From Pholiota molesta (lineage: Eukaryota; Basidiomycota; Agaricomycetes; Agaricales; Strophariaceae), in NCBI GenBank assembly GCA_014925825.1, contig JACGCK010000156.1, positions 1-64,000 on the forward strand: a stretch of 64,000 nt of DNA, in the 5' to 3' direction. Of the stretch, positions 34,880-45,748 are shown piece by piece; within the stretch, counting starts at the first letter, position 1; each line of letters starts with the position of its first letter. Made by a program: the position numbers and the translations under genes. The notes below the pieces were generated by a model. It made no database searches. It had not been told where the DNA came from and was given only the letters and a program-made list of their open reading frames with translations.

Positions 34880-35049
34880 GCAGCAGGCTCGTGCCAAACC
34901 CTCCCAAAAGTATTGCTAGTATCCCTAATTGATCAATCAACTCTCAAACGAAAATTATTCAATGCATAAATTTTATTTTCATCCCCTCTCAGTTCTTTCT
35001 ACGAAGTCTCAACCCCTAATAAAATTTCCCATGACTTTTCTCCTCTCAG
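34880..35049. other. Spacer between gypsy-2 pol and antisense ORF
   Basis: 170 bp without a gene. It could contain the polypurine tract or the convergent 3' ends of the two transcripts; no clear signal seen. Confidence 0.4.
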
Positions 35050-35718
35050 TTACTCCTTCTCTTGTCCCCTCGCCTCGTCGGAATCCTCATAGTCGCCAAA
35101 GACATTGACATCAATTGCTTCGGCTGCCGAATTTCCTAGCATTGCCAAGTCTTGGTTCCCACAGTTCGTGAGCCCTTCAAAATGGTCAAGGAAGGCATTC
35201 ATGCGGGAGGTGACTCGCCTCATTTCGTTGTTAATGTGGGCGGTAGCCGTGTTTCTGAAGGTGACAGGTTCTTCGTAGTACTCGTATCGGAAGTAGTTCG
35301 CCTGGTGCTGTGAAGAGCAAAGCTCGAGGACGTGTTCAAAGATGGGGTCCACCTCGTCGCTGCCATATCGGGCCTTGAGCGGGGCTAACACAGATACGGC
35401 CTTCGCAAGCGTACGGAAGCTCGTACCAGTCTGTACGCCGACGATTCGAGCAACTTCGTGGGTGAGGACCGTCTTCTCAAGTTGGTTTTCAAACTTGTCA
35501 CGCAGGAATTCGATGTGGTCGCTACAAGTGTCAATTTTCCGAATGACATGGCGTAGGGTGTTCTTTTCATCAGCGAAAGCGACGGCTACGGCATGCTGGA
35601 GCGTTAAGAGGACTCGAGGATCGCGCACTTCGATGGTGTGAAAGTGCTCAGGCTGAGCAAAGCCAGGGTATTGAAGTTCCGGGACAGGAGCGTCAGGCGT
35701 GGGCAGGGTGTGAGACAT
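35050..35718 (-). CDS. Antisense ORF between integrase and 3' LTR of gypsy-2
   Basis: Intact 222-codon frame (ATG 35718) on the strand opposite gag-pol. The product is predicted soluble and largely helical (KFENQLEKTVLTHEVARIVG; VTSRMNAFLDHFEGL) with an acidic C-terminus (DYEDSDEARGQEKE). I recognise no family. It sits in the 3' part of gypsy-2, either between pol and the LTR or inside a long U3, which the truncated 5' LTR leaves open. It has no stop codons although the neighbouring pol has many. It could be an element accessory gene, as antisense ORFs are known in some plant gypsy elements, or a captured host gene. Confidence 0.55.
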   Translation of the reverse strand: MSHTLPTPDAPVPELQYPGFAQPEHFHTIEVRDPRVLLTLQHAVAVAFADEKNTLRHVIRKIDTCSDHIEFLRDKFENQLEKTVLTHEVARIVGVQTGTSFRTLAKAVSVLAPLKARYGSDEVDPIFEHVLELCSSQHQANYFRYEYYEEPVTFRNTATAHINNEMRRVTSRMNAFLDHFEGLTNCGNQDLAMLGNSAAEAIDVNVFGDYEDSDEARGQEKE

Positions 35719-36176
35719 GGTGCTTCAGAGACCTTGGTACCATGGACGTGGAGGTCCGTATTTAATCGTTCCCGGGAGATGTGGAGCTGCCACTCCATCC
35801 GGGCTCAGATCATTGATACCGTGAGCTAATGCGAGCATTGCGCAAACATTGCGCAAAGATTACACACAGAAGGACGGAACAAGAAGAACAACAATGGCGT
35901 ATCAACAAAGGCAAATGGGTTCTATTTTTAGGATGCCGACGAGATCAAGCGCCCACGGAATTTCCTCAAAAAGTAATATACATTTCAAATTCTCCATTTC
36001 TATGCCTCCGAACTGTTTTTCCAGTGCATCCATTATTTCTTTTTCTTTCCATGAATTTCTCTACCACATGGAACCTCAGATAGAGAGTTCTACGAGGTTC
36101 CATGAATCCGAATTGATCCTTTTAAAAATTTTACTGTTTTTTGGGTATTTAAGCCGCTGTAGTAGCTATGAATATA

Positions 36177-36452
36177 CTGTAGTGTTTCGACCCCATGTTC
36201 ACACCATGTTACGCGTTACACGCTAAGTTCACTGGGATACATGTTCAGAAAAAAAATTTGAGGGTTACTGACCGAAAATTTTGCTCAATTTGGTTCAAAT
36301 ATCACTCAATTTGAGCAAAACTGGCCAAAAGATTTTGGAAAAAAAACCCAACTCATGTTCATGAGCAGCCGTTACGCGTTACATTTTGGCGCCGAAGTTC
36401 ATTTTGACCTGTGCGTTACGCGTTACGTGAACATGGGGTCGAAACACTACAG
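36177..36452. mobile_element. TA-flanked MITE with perfect inverted repeats
   Basis: 276-bp element. Both ends carry a 26-bp perfect terminal inverted repeat starting CTGTAGTGTTTCGACC, flanked by TA on each side (36175-36176 and 36453-36454), as for Tc1/mariner/pogo-type elements. The interior has GTTACGCGTTAC motifs repeated in both orientations. No coding capacity. Nested in the 3' part of gypsy-2. Confidence 0.85.
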
Positions 36453-36532
36453 TACCAGTGAATTTCCACCCCAAAAATCTCACTAGCACTTCGTTTCGCC
36501 TCAGCTCGCTCGTCTCGCACATCTTTTGAATG

Positions 36533-36653
36533 AATAAAATTATCTCTATTTTACTTAACACTCCGGGCCTAGTCTAAGTTGACGAAGTCACTTCTAGCTT
36601 CACAGCTACCCTCTTTTTTATTTCCCTGATCCGCAACAAAGGATCTTTCTTCA
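36533..36653 (+). repeat. 3' LTR end of gypsy-2
   Basis: 121 bp matching 28852-28972. The LTR probably extends further left (its U3 has no counterpart at the 5' end to compare), possibly containing the MITE. Confidence 0.8.
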
Positions 36654-36680
36654 AAACCCTAACCCTAAAACCCTAAAACT
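36654..36680. repeat. Short telomere-like CCCTAA tract
   Basis: AACCCTAACCCTAAAACCC, two exact CCCTAA units plus degenerate ones, lies exactly at the gypsy-2 LTR edge inside the hAT-like element. It may be a coincidence or a repaired-break scar. Confidence 0.5.
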
Positions 36681-36820
36681 CACAAGTACTTGTGAGTATG
36701 CAAGTACTTGACTTGCGAGTACAAGTACTCACAGGCAAATACTTGTGCAAGTGCGAGTATTGATTTTCTGGTCCAAAATACTCACAAGTGTGAGTGCAAG
36801 TAACTTGCAAGTGCACTCGT
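36680..36820. repeat. Subterminal CAAGTACTTG repeats, right
   Basis: CACAAGTACTTGTGAGTA and related units, the inverted partner of 28490-28645, leading to the terminal TCCAGCCTTA. Confidence 0.7.
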
Positions 36821-36839
36821 GTCCAGCCTTAATTCTGGC

Positions 36840-37501
36840 ATCCGGATCCTGACCTTCAATCACCATGATTTAATTTGTTTAAAAATTTTTGCCAACGGGC
36901 CAATGGCGGATCCCCTTGGAAATTAACCAGAGGCACCTACCCATCCTCCATCCTGATATGTTTTCTGGCATTGCTCTCAGATGACAAATACACTTCTGCG
37001 CTCCAGCCTACCTTTGAACTGCCCCAAGGTACACTCAATGATTCTCACTGGCTACTGTGTAGGTGACTTCAACAATCTCTTGATGATGCTCAGTGCTCAC
37101 CACCAACCACAGGAAACGACATAGCCCATAATGGCAGGTTCAGCTACTGACAGCCAGTGATATCCAGGCAACTATGGTGTGTGACCCCTAGTCACCACTA
37201 CTTTTGTACAAACAAAAGGGCATGGCCAAAAAATGACTGTTTTCTTAGTTACTTGGTAAAAGTGCTCCTTTTAAGTAGACAAACACAACCTCCAAAGGGT
37301 TTTTCATTTGCGTGAAAACTGAAGGAGTTATTAATTTCCCCCACACAAATTTGGTGGTCTGTCCCAAAAAGGAAGGTTTTTGGTATGGGCTGATGGGCTG
37401 AGAAGCTTAAGATGTGCACACCTGCATGCTAGACTTGTGCCACACTGCCCAAAGCAAGCCCCAAGTGTGCCCGAGCATCTCTCTGGAACCAATAATGGAT
37501 G
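36840..37501. other. Unassigned region
   Basis: I see no gene, RNA or repeat I can name between the right duplication of the hAT-like element and the truncated copia-2. Confidence 0.45.
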
Positions 37502-38790
37502 CTATATTACTTGGACTGAGATAAATTGAGCTCTCTCATTAAATCTGTGTGCCAAAATTATTTTTGTGGTTGGGTCATTAGTCCAAGACGTGGTGTCAGA
37601 GTGATTGATTGCTTCATGATAGGAGTTTGGAGCCTTCGTCAGATCATATTCGCATCGCCGAGTCCAGTGAGATACAGCCGGGGTCTGAGCAGCAAAACAG
37701 TATTCCGTAACGATGTCAGGTTCCATGGTAGAGGCAGTGATGAACTCCGGCTGATCAGGAATGTCGTCGTAGGCAGCGAGTGCAAGTAGGTCGACCACGA
37801 GATCCTTGGTCCATAATTCGGAGTAGTCAGAAGCCACCAAGGTAGCCAGCCAGTCAACCTCATTCGCCACAGTCCACCGCTCAGCCTGGGTACCAGAGAC
37901 ACCTGTCAACCTGCCGCGTGCACCCCCATTTGCACCCCCATTCACAACCAAGTGTGCCACAGCACCCCCATCCAAACCTGCCGCATCCACAACCGCAGCC
38001 ACGCTGTCCACCCGAACACCAACAACTGAACCGCCCACACCAGCACCCCCATCCATATCCATCATCGCACCCCCATTCACAACCGCGGCCATTGTGACAA
38101 CCGCTCGTTTGGCAGAATGCAACGACTCGCGCCGGTCGGCAGCGATACGACCAACATTGATACGACCAACATCGTCGGCCAAGGAAGGGGCGATAGCTTG
38201 AAGACGGGCAGTACGCGCGGAAGGAACCGAACCAGGGGCAATAGAAGCAGTGACAGGATCAGATGAAGGCGGATGTGGGACAGGCAACGACCGAGGGACA
38301 CCAAGCCGGCCAGGGCTAAGTTCATCAAAGATAACGTCCCGCGAGAATATGAATTTTCGTGACACGACATCCTGGCAAACCCAACCTATGCGGCCCTCTT
38401 CATACCCAAGGAAGATGGCAGTGTGACGCCGAGGACCACCCTTTGTGCGTTCTTCGCTCTCAATGGCAGGGTACCTGGGTAACAGAAGCATCCGAATACG
38501 CGTAGATTGCTGAGATCGGGCTTCTTCCTGTAGATGAGCTCGTAAGGCGTGGTACCAGCCTCAAGTACTGACGATGGCGTCCAGTTTTTGACGTATCGAT
38601 GAGCCAGGTAAGCGTATCCCCAGTAAGCAGCAGGCAATCCCGAGTCCTTCAAAAGTGTCGCACCCCCATCAGCGCTAGACCGTATGTCACGTTCAGCAAT
38701 ACCCATCTGTTGAACTTGGTGGGCATGTGGTGCGCCTTGTTGAACTTGGATACCCTTGCCATTGAGATATTCCGCCAGCCTCCCCATCAC
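37502..38790 (-). pseudogene. copia-2 integrase C-terminal part and linker (truncated)
   Basis: Integrase end with MGIAERDIRS (catalytic Glu), then YWGYAYLAHRYVKNW and NLRVFGCFCYPG, the typical copia core end, followed by a Gly/Val-rich linker and the start of RT (NSYHEAINHSDTTSW). A frameshift lies near 38450. Homology to copia ends near 37580, so RT, RNase H and the 3' LTR are gone. A different copia family from copia-1. Confidence 0.88.
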
Positions 38791-38806
38791 AAACTCTCAC
38801 GCGCCA

Positions 38807-40156
38807 TCACATCGGAGGACAAGAACCTTCTGACCAGTGTGGTACGTTCCAACCATTCGACGAAATAGACCACATGGTCGTATGTTTCGAGCCGAGACTT
38901 CTGCAATTTGGTAGATCCCCATGCAGATCGCATGTCACCGATATTGTGGTTGTAGATGTGACCTTGAGGAGTGGGATCGGATGCGGTCCAGACGTGTCCA
39001 TGACGAGGATGTGGCCAATCTCAGCAGGACGATGGCCGAAGTGATTGTATGGCTGTCGAGGGCTCTTACCCAGAAGGCAAGGTACACAGACGTCTCCGTA
39101 TGACAAGCGACCATCGAACTTGACACCAGTCACATAGTCCTTCGTGAGAACAGCTCTTGTCGCATCCTGACCAATGTGACCCAGACGCCAGTGCCAGAGC
39201 TGCTGCGTGAGAGCAGGGTACTTGAAAGTCTGGGCAATGAGAGCCGATGGCGCAGGGACAGCAGGGATCGATGGTGTCCGATTTGGTACCATGTATTCCG
39301 CGTTCAAGAAGGAAAGGCGATGATGGAAGGAGGCGATAATCTCCATGCCAGGGAATGTGGTGTGTGTGGAAGGAAACCGTATGACAGTGCGCGGCGGATC
39401 AACTTCGAAGTGGATAGGGATACGACACTCCTGGAAGGTGCCAACGGACCAGAGGTTGATAGGTGCGGAGGGCGCGTGCAAACAATCTTTCAGGCAAAGA
39501 ATGATGTCCTGACCATGAAACTTGAGCATAAGTTGGACATCACCAGTTGCAAGTGCACGAAGTGTACCACAATTTGCGGTACCGACGTCAACAGCACCGG
39601 ACTCATTGTACGTGGTGAAGAAAGAGCGATCACGAATGATATGGCTGGTACACCCAGAGTCGAGCACGGTGTTGAAGTGTTGGGAGAGTGAGAGGAGAGC
39701 AACCGGGTCAATAGTTGTACCTTGATACGCAACATCCGAATGAAGGGGTTCACACATGGGCAAATAAAGGTCTCCGGCCAAGAGGCTGGGCATATCTTCA
39801 TTGACGAAGCTAGGTACATAAGTAAGACCTGCCCATGGTGCTTCATCAGGAGGCTCGGGATCCACCTGGGGACCAATAGCTTCAGCTGGCACATCCTGGT
39901 CATCCACGTCTTCCTCCGGCACTTCCGCGAGCATCGCACGTTGAGGCCGCTTCCCAGCCATCCCTCCACCTGCCTGATAACAACGATCGTGTGTGTGTCC
40001 CGTCATGCCGCAGTTGGTGCAAGTGTAGTTCTGACGAGCTTCGCGAGAAGGGCATTGAGCTGTAGCTCCAGTCGCAGAAGAGGTCGCCGGAGCAGCTGTG
40101 GAAGTCAGGGTGGCAGACGAAGGTGCAGCAGTATTGGCATATTGGAACGTTGGCAA
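38807..40156 (-). pseudogene. copia-2 gag end, protease and integrase N-terminal part
   Basis: 449-codon frame with gag zinc knuckle CTNCGMTGHTHDRC (CX2CX4HX4C), copia protease site VLDSGCTSHI, the integrase HHCC region (LWHWRLGHIG ... VCVPCLLGKS) and the first catalytic Asp (ILVMDTSGP). The frame shifts near 38940, so the last 35 residues are not integrase. A frameshift separates it from the upstream gag piece. Confidence 0.88.
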
Positions 40157-40768
40157 GGAAGATTACGCAGATGGTTGTTGGCCTGGCGAGACAGTTCTCC
40201 CATCTCAATCATGTCAAGCAGATCATAAAGCTTCGAAAGATTGCAGTCATCCAAGCTACCCAGCCCAACTGATGTGATCATCGTGATCGCCTCGAAGGAA
40301 GGGGGCAACTGCGAGATGAATTGACGCATGACGTAGCGCACTGGGATGTCATAGCGAGCAGAGACCAGCTGAGCAACAATTTCGTGCCATTTGTTGATGA
40401 ACTCGATAACGCGATTTGGGTGACAGGCGAGCATGAGCAGGGACTGGAATAATGCACTGGAATGTGTGAACTCATCGAAACCCATACCACGATGGAGCAA
40501 CCGGAAGATATTGCGAGCGGTCTGAGAGTAGACAGAACCGTTGGGAAGGTAGGACCGAGCACATACACTGAGCCTGGACGTAAGCACGTGCTGAGCATGG
40601 TTGTCATCCTCCCACCAGCGCGAGTAGCTCCGACGCTCAGCATCCGTTGCGAGATCAGGGAGTGGTTCGGGTGGGTAGCTGGGGCTGAGGTCCGAGCAGG
40701 CAGGGTCATCGCCAATGTCATCGTCGCAGATGTGGTCGTAATATCCAAGGTTTGTGATGGTCTGTTCC
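40105..40768 (-). pseudogene. copia-2 gag, C-terminal half
   Basis: WEQTITNLGYYDHICDDD to ELSRQANNHLR; contains the copia-type gag core (YVMRQFISQLPPSFEAITM). Its 5' half lies on the other side of the palindromic element, at 44450-44784. Confidence 0.82.
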
Positions 40769-43700
40769 CACCAGTGTCTGCTAGTCTCATGCATGAGATT
40801 GTGGCAATTGCCCGGATAAAAATATTGCATCCAGAGTACTAGTGGGAACTGCCAGGGCACAGCCACCTCACCTAGCTGGCTTTGAATATTTTCCGCTCGT
40901 TTCTGGTCTCTCTGCTGCTCACTAGTGGCAGTGCTAGCTTGACACCATGCTCAACAGTGTCGAGCAGTGCTCGACACCATTGTCAGGGTTGTCCCAAAAA
41001 GGAAGCCATCAAAAAATTTCCAAAAGAAGAATGACAAATTTGTAAGCTGTTTTTTTCCCATCATTTGTCAGCACTCGAGCATCTATCATTAGATTTGGCC
41101 CATTTTGGTACTTTCTGCTTATTGGCCCATCAAATATGCCATCAAGGGCCAAACACATGACCTGCTACCTAACCACATGACCACACATGACTGCAAATGA
41201 GGCAGGGACCCTCCTAGGGGTGGGAAATGCCTAAAATAGCATTTTCCCAATATTATTGGAAATGCACCTGGGTAGCTGGTGCACCCTATATGGGAGCCAC
41301 TGAGACCATATTATACCGAAAGATGCGAAATTAAATTTTAAATCCACCTGTGAAAGAATCATAGTGATAGCTTCATTGGTTCAGGCCCTAGAAGCGAATT
41401 GCTATTTGGAATAAATAAGCGCACACATTGATGGCTGCTTTCCTCCGCAACCGCTGGGTCGTTTTCCATGATCAAAGCTGCTGTCTGTAGGTATTAAAAG
41501 CGCGCTTCGAACGCGTTTTTGATCATAATTTTACGTCCGTTCCTCGCTTTATAAAATGCTCCGGATATATTTGCGCTCGCACCGCATTAGCGCAGGCTAC
41601 GCTTCCACTATTCGCGCGCATATTATATCATAAAATAGGTTAATAAAACACCTTTCTAACGGCACCATACTCGTGTTGATTGAACAACTCTCCGAGGCCC
41701 TATAAAGGAAATGGTCGTTTGTGAATAGAATATTAACCGCGGATCGCGCCGGAACGCGCGTAGGTACGTTGGATTCTCCGGAATTTACCGGATTTAAAGA
41801 CACCCTGATTATAGGAATCAGAGCCCGGGAAGGCACTGAACTGGACATGGGGATGGGCTGGATAATGCTTTGCTGGCCAGAAAATGCTATTTTTAGCGCT
41901 GCCGAGCGCGGCCTCACCCAATCCGGGCATGGATTGGTGGCACTCTCCCTCCCCCTCATATTGGAAATTCATTTCCTCCCTCAATTCCTATGCAATTTCT
42001 TCGTTCTTTTTTCTAATATTTAATATAAATATGGTACTATGCGCCTATAGCATTTATACACCACTATAATACATGCAGCATTTGTTATTTCGATATCTCT
42101 GTATTTTGGACACTGCATTTGGGGTTTTCACTGTATTTATGATGCTTATTGGAACATATAGAGCGGTAGAAAGCTAGAGGTAAGTACCTACTACAATTCC
42201 TGGTAGTTTAAAAGCTACCTGGATACTGTCCTATAGCTCCACACCCAAAAAGAGAGACATTACTGGATATCCTCTCTGATAAATCCATATCTCAACCAAT
42301 ACTGTAGCTATAACAAGTTAAAGCGTGCATTAAAATATTAGACATGTCTTCTTTACTTCTGTTACTCAAGAATTCTCTTCTCAGAGCATTTCATTGGTCA
42401 TATGACAAGAATGGTTAGATATAGCAGAAATAGAGGTATTTGGCCTATAGCAACTCACATAAGCACTCTAAAATTCAATGGAGGTAGGATGTTATAGCTC
42501 TCATTAATACCTTCAATTCAAGATAGGGGGGAAGAAAATAGAGTAAGTGTGTGGAAATATATGGTGGAATTGGTAGTCAAAACATCGGACTAGATCAAGG
42601 CTATCTATGTTACTTATCATAGACATGTTTAAATCATGTTTCAGTAGAATGTTTCCACAATATCTTTCCACTCACTCACTCTAATTCTTTCCGGCCCATC
42701 TCTAATCGTAGATATTGATGAGAGCTATAATATCCCAGCTGTACAGAATTTTAGAATGGTTATGTGAATTGCTATAGGCAGAATACCTCTATTTCTGCTA
42801 TATTTAACCATTCTTGTCATATGGCCAATGAAATGCATTGAGAAGAGAATTGTTGAGGGGCAGAACAAAAGAAGACATGTCTAATACTCTAATGGATGCT
42901 TGAACTTGGGTATAGCTACAGTATTGGCTGAGATATGGATTTATCAAGGAGTATATACAGTGATGTCTCTCTTCATGGGTGTGGAGCTATAGGAAAAGAT
43001 CCAGGTAACTTTTAAACTACCAGGAATTGTAGTAGGTACTTACCTCTAGCTTTTTACTGCTCTATATGTTCCAATAAGCATCATAAATACAGTGAAAACC
43101 CCAAATGCAGTGTCCAAAATACAGAGATATCGAAATAACAGATGCTGCATGTATTATAGTGGTGTATAAATGCTATAGGCGCATAGTACCATATTTATAT
43201 TAAATATTAAAAAAAAGAACGAAGCAATTGCATAGGAGTTGAGGGAGGAAATGAATTTCCAATATGAGGGGGAGGGGGAGAGTGCCACCAATCCATGCCC
43301 GGATTGGGTGAGGCCGCGCTCGGCAGCGCTAAAATAGCATTTTCCGGCCAGCAAAGCAATATCCAGCCCATCCCCATGTCCAGTTCAGTGCCTTCCCGGG
43401 CTCTGATCCCTATAACTAGGGTGTTGTTAAATCCGGTAAATTCCGGAGAATCCAACGTACCTACGCGCGTTCCGGCGCGTTCCGCGGTTAATATTCTATT
43501 CACAAACGACCATTTCCTTTATAGGGCCTCGGAGAGTTGTTCAATCAACACGAGTATGGTGCCGTTAGAAAGGTGTTTTATTAACCTATTTTATGATATA
43601 ATATGCGCGCGAATAGTGGAAGCGTAGCCTGCGCTAATGCGGTGCGAGCGCAAATATATCCGGAGCGTTTTATAAAGCGAGGAACGGACGTAAAATTATG

Positions 43701-44449
43701 ATCAAGAACGCGTTCGAAGCGCGCTTTTAATACCTACAGACAGCAGCTTTGATCATGGAAAACGACCCAGCGATTGCGGAGGAAAGCAGCCATCAATGTG
43801 TGCGCTTATTTATTCCAAATAGCAATTCGCTTCTAGGGCCTGAACCAATGAAGCTATCACTATGATTCTTTCACGGGTGGATTTAGAATTTAATTCCGCA
43901 TCTTTCGGTATAATATGGTCTCAGTGGCTCCCATATAGTGTGCACCAGCTACCCAGGTGCATTTCCAATAATATTGGGAAAATGCTATTTTAGGCATTTC
44001 CCACCCCTAGGAGGGTCCCTGCCTCATTTGCAGTCATGTGTGATCATGTGTTTAGGTACCAGGTCATGTGTTTGGTCCTTGATGGCATATTTGATGGGCC
44101 AATGAGCAGAAAGTCCCAAAATGGTTCAAATCTAATGATAGATGCTCAAGTGCTGACAAATGATGGGGAAAAACAGCTTACAAATTTGTCATTCTTCTTT
44201 TGGAAATTTTTTGATGGCTTCCTTTTTGGGACGACCCTGACAATGGTGTTGAGCACTGGTGTTGAGCACTGGAGCACAGTGGGCAGCAGGAGCACATCCA
44301 CTGACCACCATAGACCACTGGCCTAACGTGGAAAATCTTCAGACTCAGCTTGGTGGAGTGGCTGCGCCCTGGCAGTTCCCACTCTGGATGCAATATTTTT
44401 ATCCAGGCAACTGCCACAATTTCATGCATGAGACTAGCAGACACTGGTG
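40769..44449. mobile_element. Giant palindromic (foldback) element PAL in copia-2 gag
   Basis: 3681 bp forming one large inverted repeat: arms about 40769-42570 and 42652-44449 with roughly 80 bp between them. Termini are CACCAGTGTCTGCTAGTC and its complement. Long blocks match almost perfectly, for example 41341-41760 against 43480-43870. No protein is encoded; paired frames such as 41597-41959 and 43295-43627 are mirror images. It splits copia-2 gag. I find no convincing target duplication. Termini and the internal CCAAAAA-GG block resemble those of K. Confidence 0.9.
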
Positions 44450-44784
44450 ACAGAAGTCGAATGTGGAGGTGGAACGGGAGTGCTAGGTAACAAACGAGAA
44501 CCGCGATAATAAGGAGCCATGCGAGGAGGAACAGTATCATACAAAGGGGACAAATTATGAGGCAAATGGGGAGGCAAATCACGTACGGTTTGGTGCGGGG
44601 CAGGTGAGGGAGCAAGACAACGGCTTTGACCTGGCATCCGAGAAGGTGCGGTGTTGCGTACATCATCCGTCATGGAACGAAGAGCTGCGGAGGAAACGAG
44701 AGGTGCGAGGGGAGTAGGGGACCGGTTAGTATCACGGTGTACATGACGGTAACGGCTGTGCTCGTCGCGAGCCCTCGAAGTCAT
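44450..44784 (-). pseudogene. copia-2 gag, N-terminal part
   Basis: Begins ATG 44784 (MTSRARDEHSRYRHVHRD), 145 bp downstream of the LTR in element orientation, and is rich in Pro/Ser/Arg. It reads to the edge of PAL, after which gag resumes at 40768. The start is chosen as the first ATG after the leader. Confidence 0.7.
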
Positions 44785-44915
44785 CCAAAAAATGGGCTAC
44801 AAAATTTCGGCCTTGAGCAAGCCCGACTGCGACAGCAGGAAATGAAGTCTAAAGAGAACTTGATAAAAGCGGGGGAAAAAATGGTCCTAGGCGAGCTTGA
44901 TCTCGAGCTTTAGAC

Positions 44916-44928
44916 GGGGCCCATAACC
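44916..44928 (-). other. Primer binding site of copia-2
   Basis: GGGGCCCATAACC abuts the LTR, identical to the core of the copia-1 site, so this unrelated-looking copia family also primes from the anticodon arm of initiator tRNA-Met. Confidence 0.7.
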
Positions 44929-45190
44929 TGTTGGAGTGACCTGAAGGTCATACTCAGTGTCAGAAGAGAGATGACAACTGTGTCTATTACCTGAAGGTCA
45001 TACTACAGGTGATAGGAATATGCTATGAGTATGATATACAGAACAGTATGGAAGATGAATAGCATACCTCAGTGTCAGAAGAGAGATGACAACTGAGGAA
45101 TGGGAATGTGAGATCTCAACGTTATATCAATGTCGAGATCACATGTGAAATGATGTCATGAACCTACGGGCATACACAGTATGTCCAACA
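44929..45190 (-). repeat. 5' LTR of copia-2
   Basis: 262 bp, TGTTGGAGTG...TATGTCCAACA with 7-bp terminal inverted repeats TGTTGGA/TCCAACA. It contains a duplicated block (ACCTGAAGGTCATACT and CTCAGTGTCAGAAGAG each occur twice). The right flank is AGTCT; the other LTR is missing. Confidence 0.88.
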
Positions 45191-45748
45191 AGTCTTAACC
45201 ATTAGGAGCCTAAAGACTGGACTGGACCAGACTTCCAAACACTATTGGAATCCAAGCTATTGATGTTGCCAGTCGGGAAAGCTGATGTCATTTGTCAATG
45301 TCATTCTCAAGGTTCACAAAGTAAAGCATTCTTCAGAAGCAAGCAGTATTGCACAGATGAAAACTTGCCAGTCAGAAATAGTAGGCATAGAAGATGGCTC
45401 AGATGGGCAGGACTGACTGACAGTGGATGAGATGGGGGAAAGGAAGAAAGAAATCAAATTTAAATTGCTATTCTACCCTATCTACTTAAAGCATGGACAG
45501 TCGCCAAGTTGGCAGTCAAGTTAGAGCCTACATTATAACATCTAGGTGTTTCACAGTAAAACTCCCAAGTTGGACCCAAGTTGGGGTACCATGAAACTCC
45601 CTATTATCTGTTCCTTATTAGACAAGGGGGTCTTTGTGCTGGAAAAAAACACCTAGGGTCGGTTTTTTTGCTAAGGCAGACCAACCATGGACTAACTGAC
45701 TACGTAATCAGGCACGTGTCCAAATATAGTAATATGACATCATTTCCA
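45191..45748. other. Unassigned region downstream of the transposase-like gene
   Basis: I see no gene. It would contain the 3' untranslated region of the minus-strand gene ending at 45749 and the target of copia-2. Confidence 0.4.

Larger units (their letters stand above)
28474..36831. mobile_element. hAT-like non-autonomous element hosting gypsy-2
   Basis: Starts TAAGGCTGGA and ends TCCAGCCTTA, with perfect 8-bp direct repeats ATTCTGGC outside (28466-28473 and 36832-36839). An 8-bp duplication and TA(A/G)-G termini are typical of the hAT superfamily. Subterminal arrays of ACTTGCGAGT/CAAGTACTTG units occupy 28490-28645 and 36680-36820. No hAT transposase is seen; the interior is taken by gypsy-2. 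Confidence 0.82.

Noticed and set aside
36654..36680. A true telomere or chromosome end
   Set aside because: Only two exact units, internal, with transposon sequence on both sides.
41597..43627. Several 60-120 codon frames in pairs
   Set aside because: They are mirror images in the two arms of the palindrome and contain no motifs.
40762..44456. A target duplication around PAL
   Set aside because: Flanks CTGTTCC and ACAGAAG do not match at any reasonable boundary choice.
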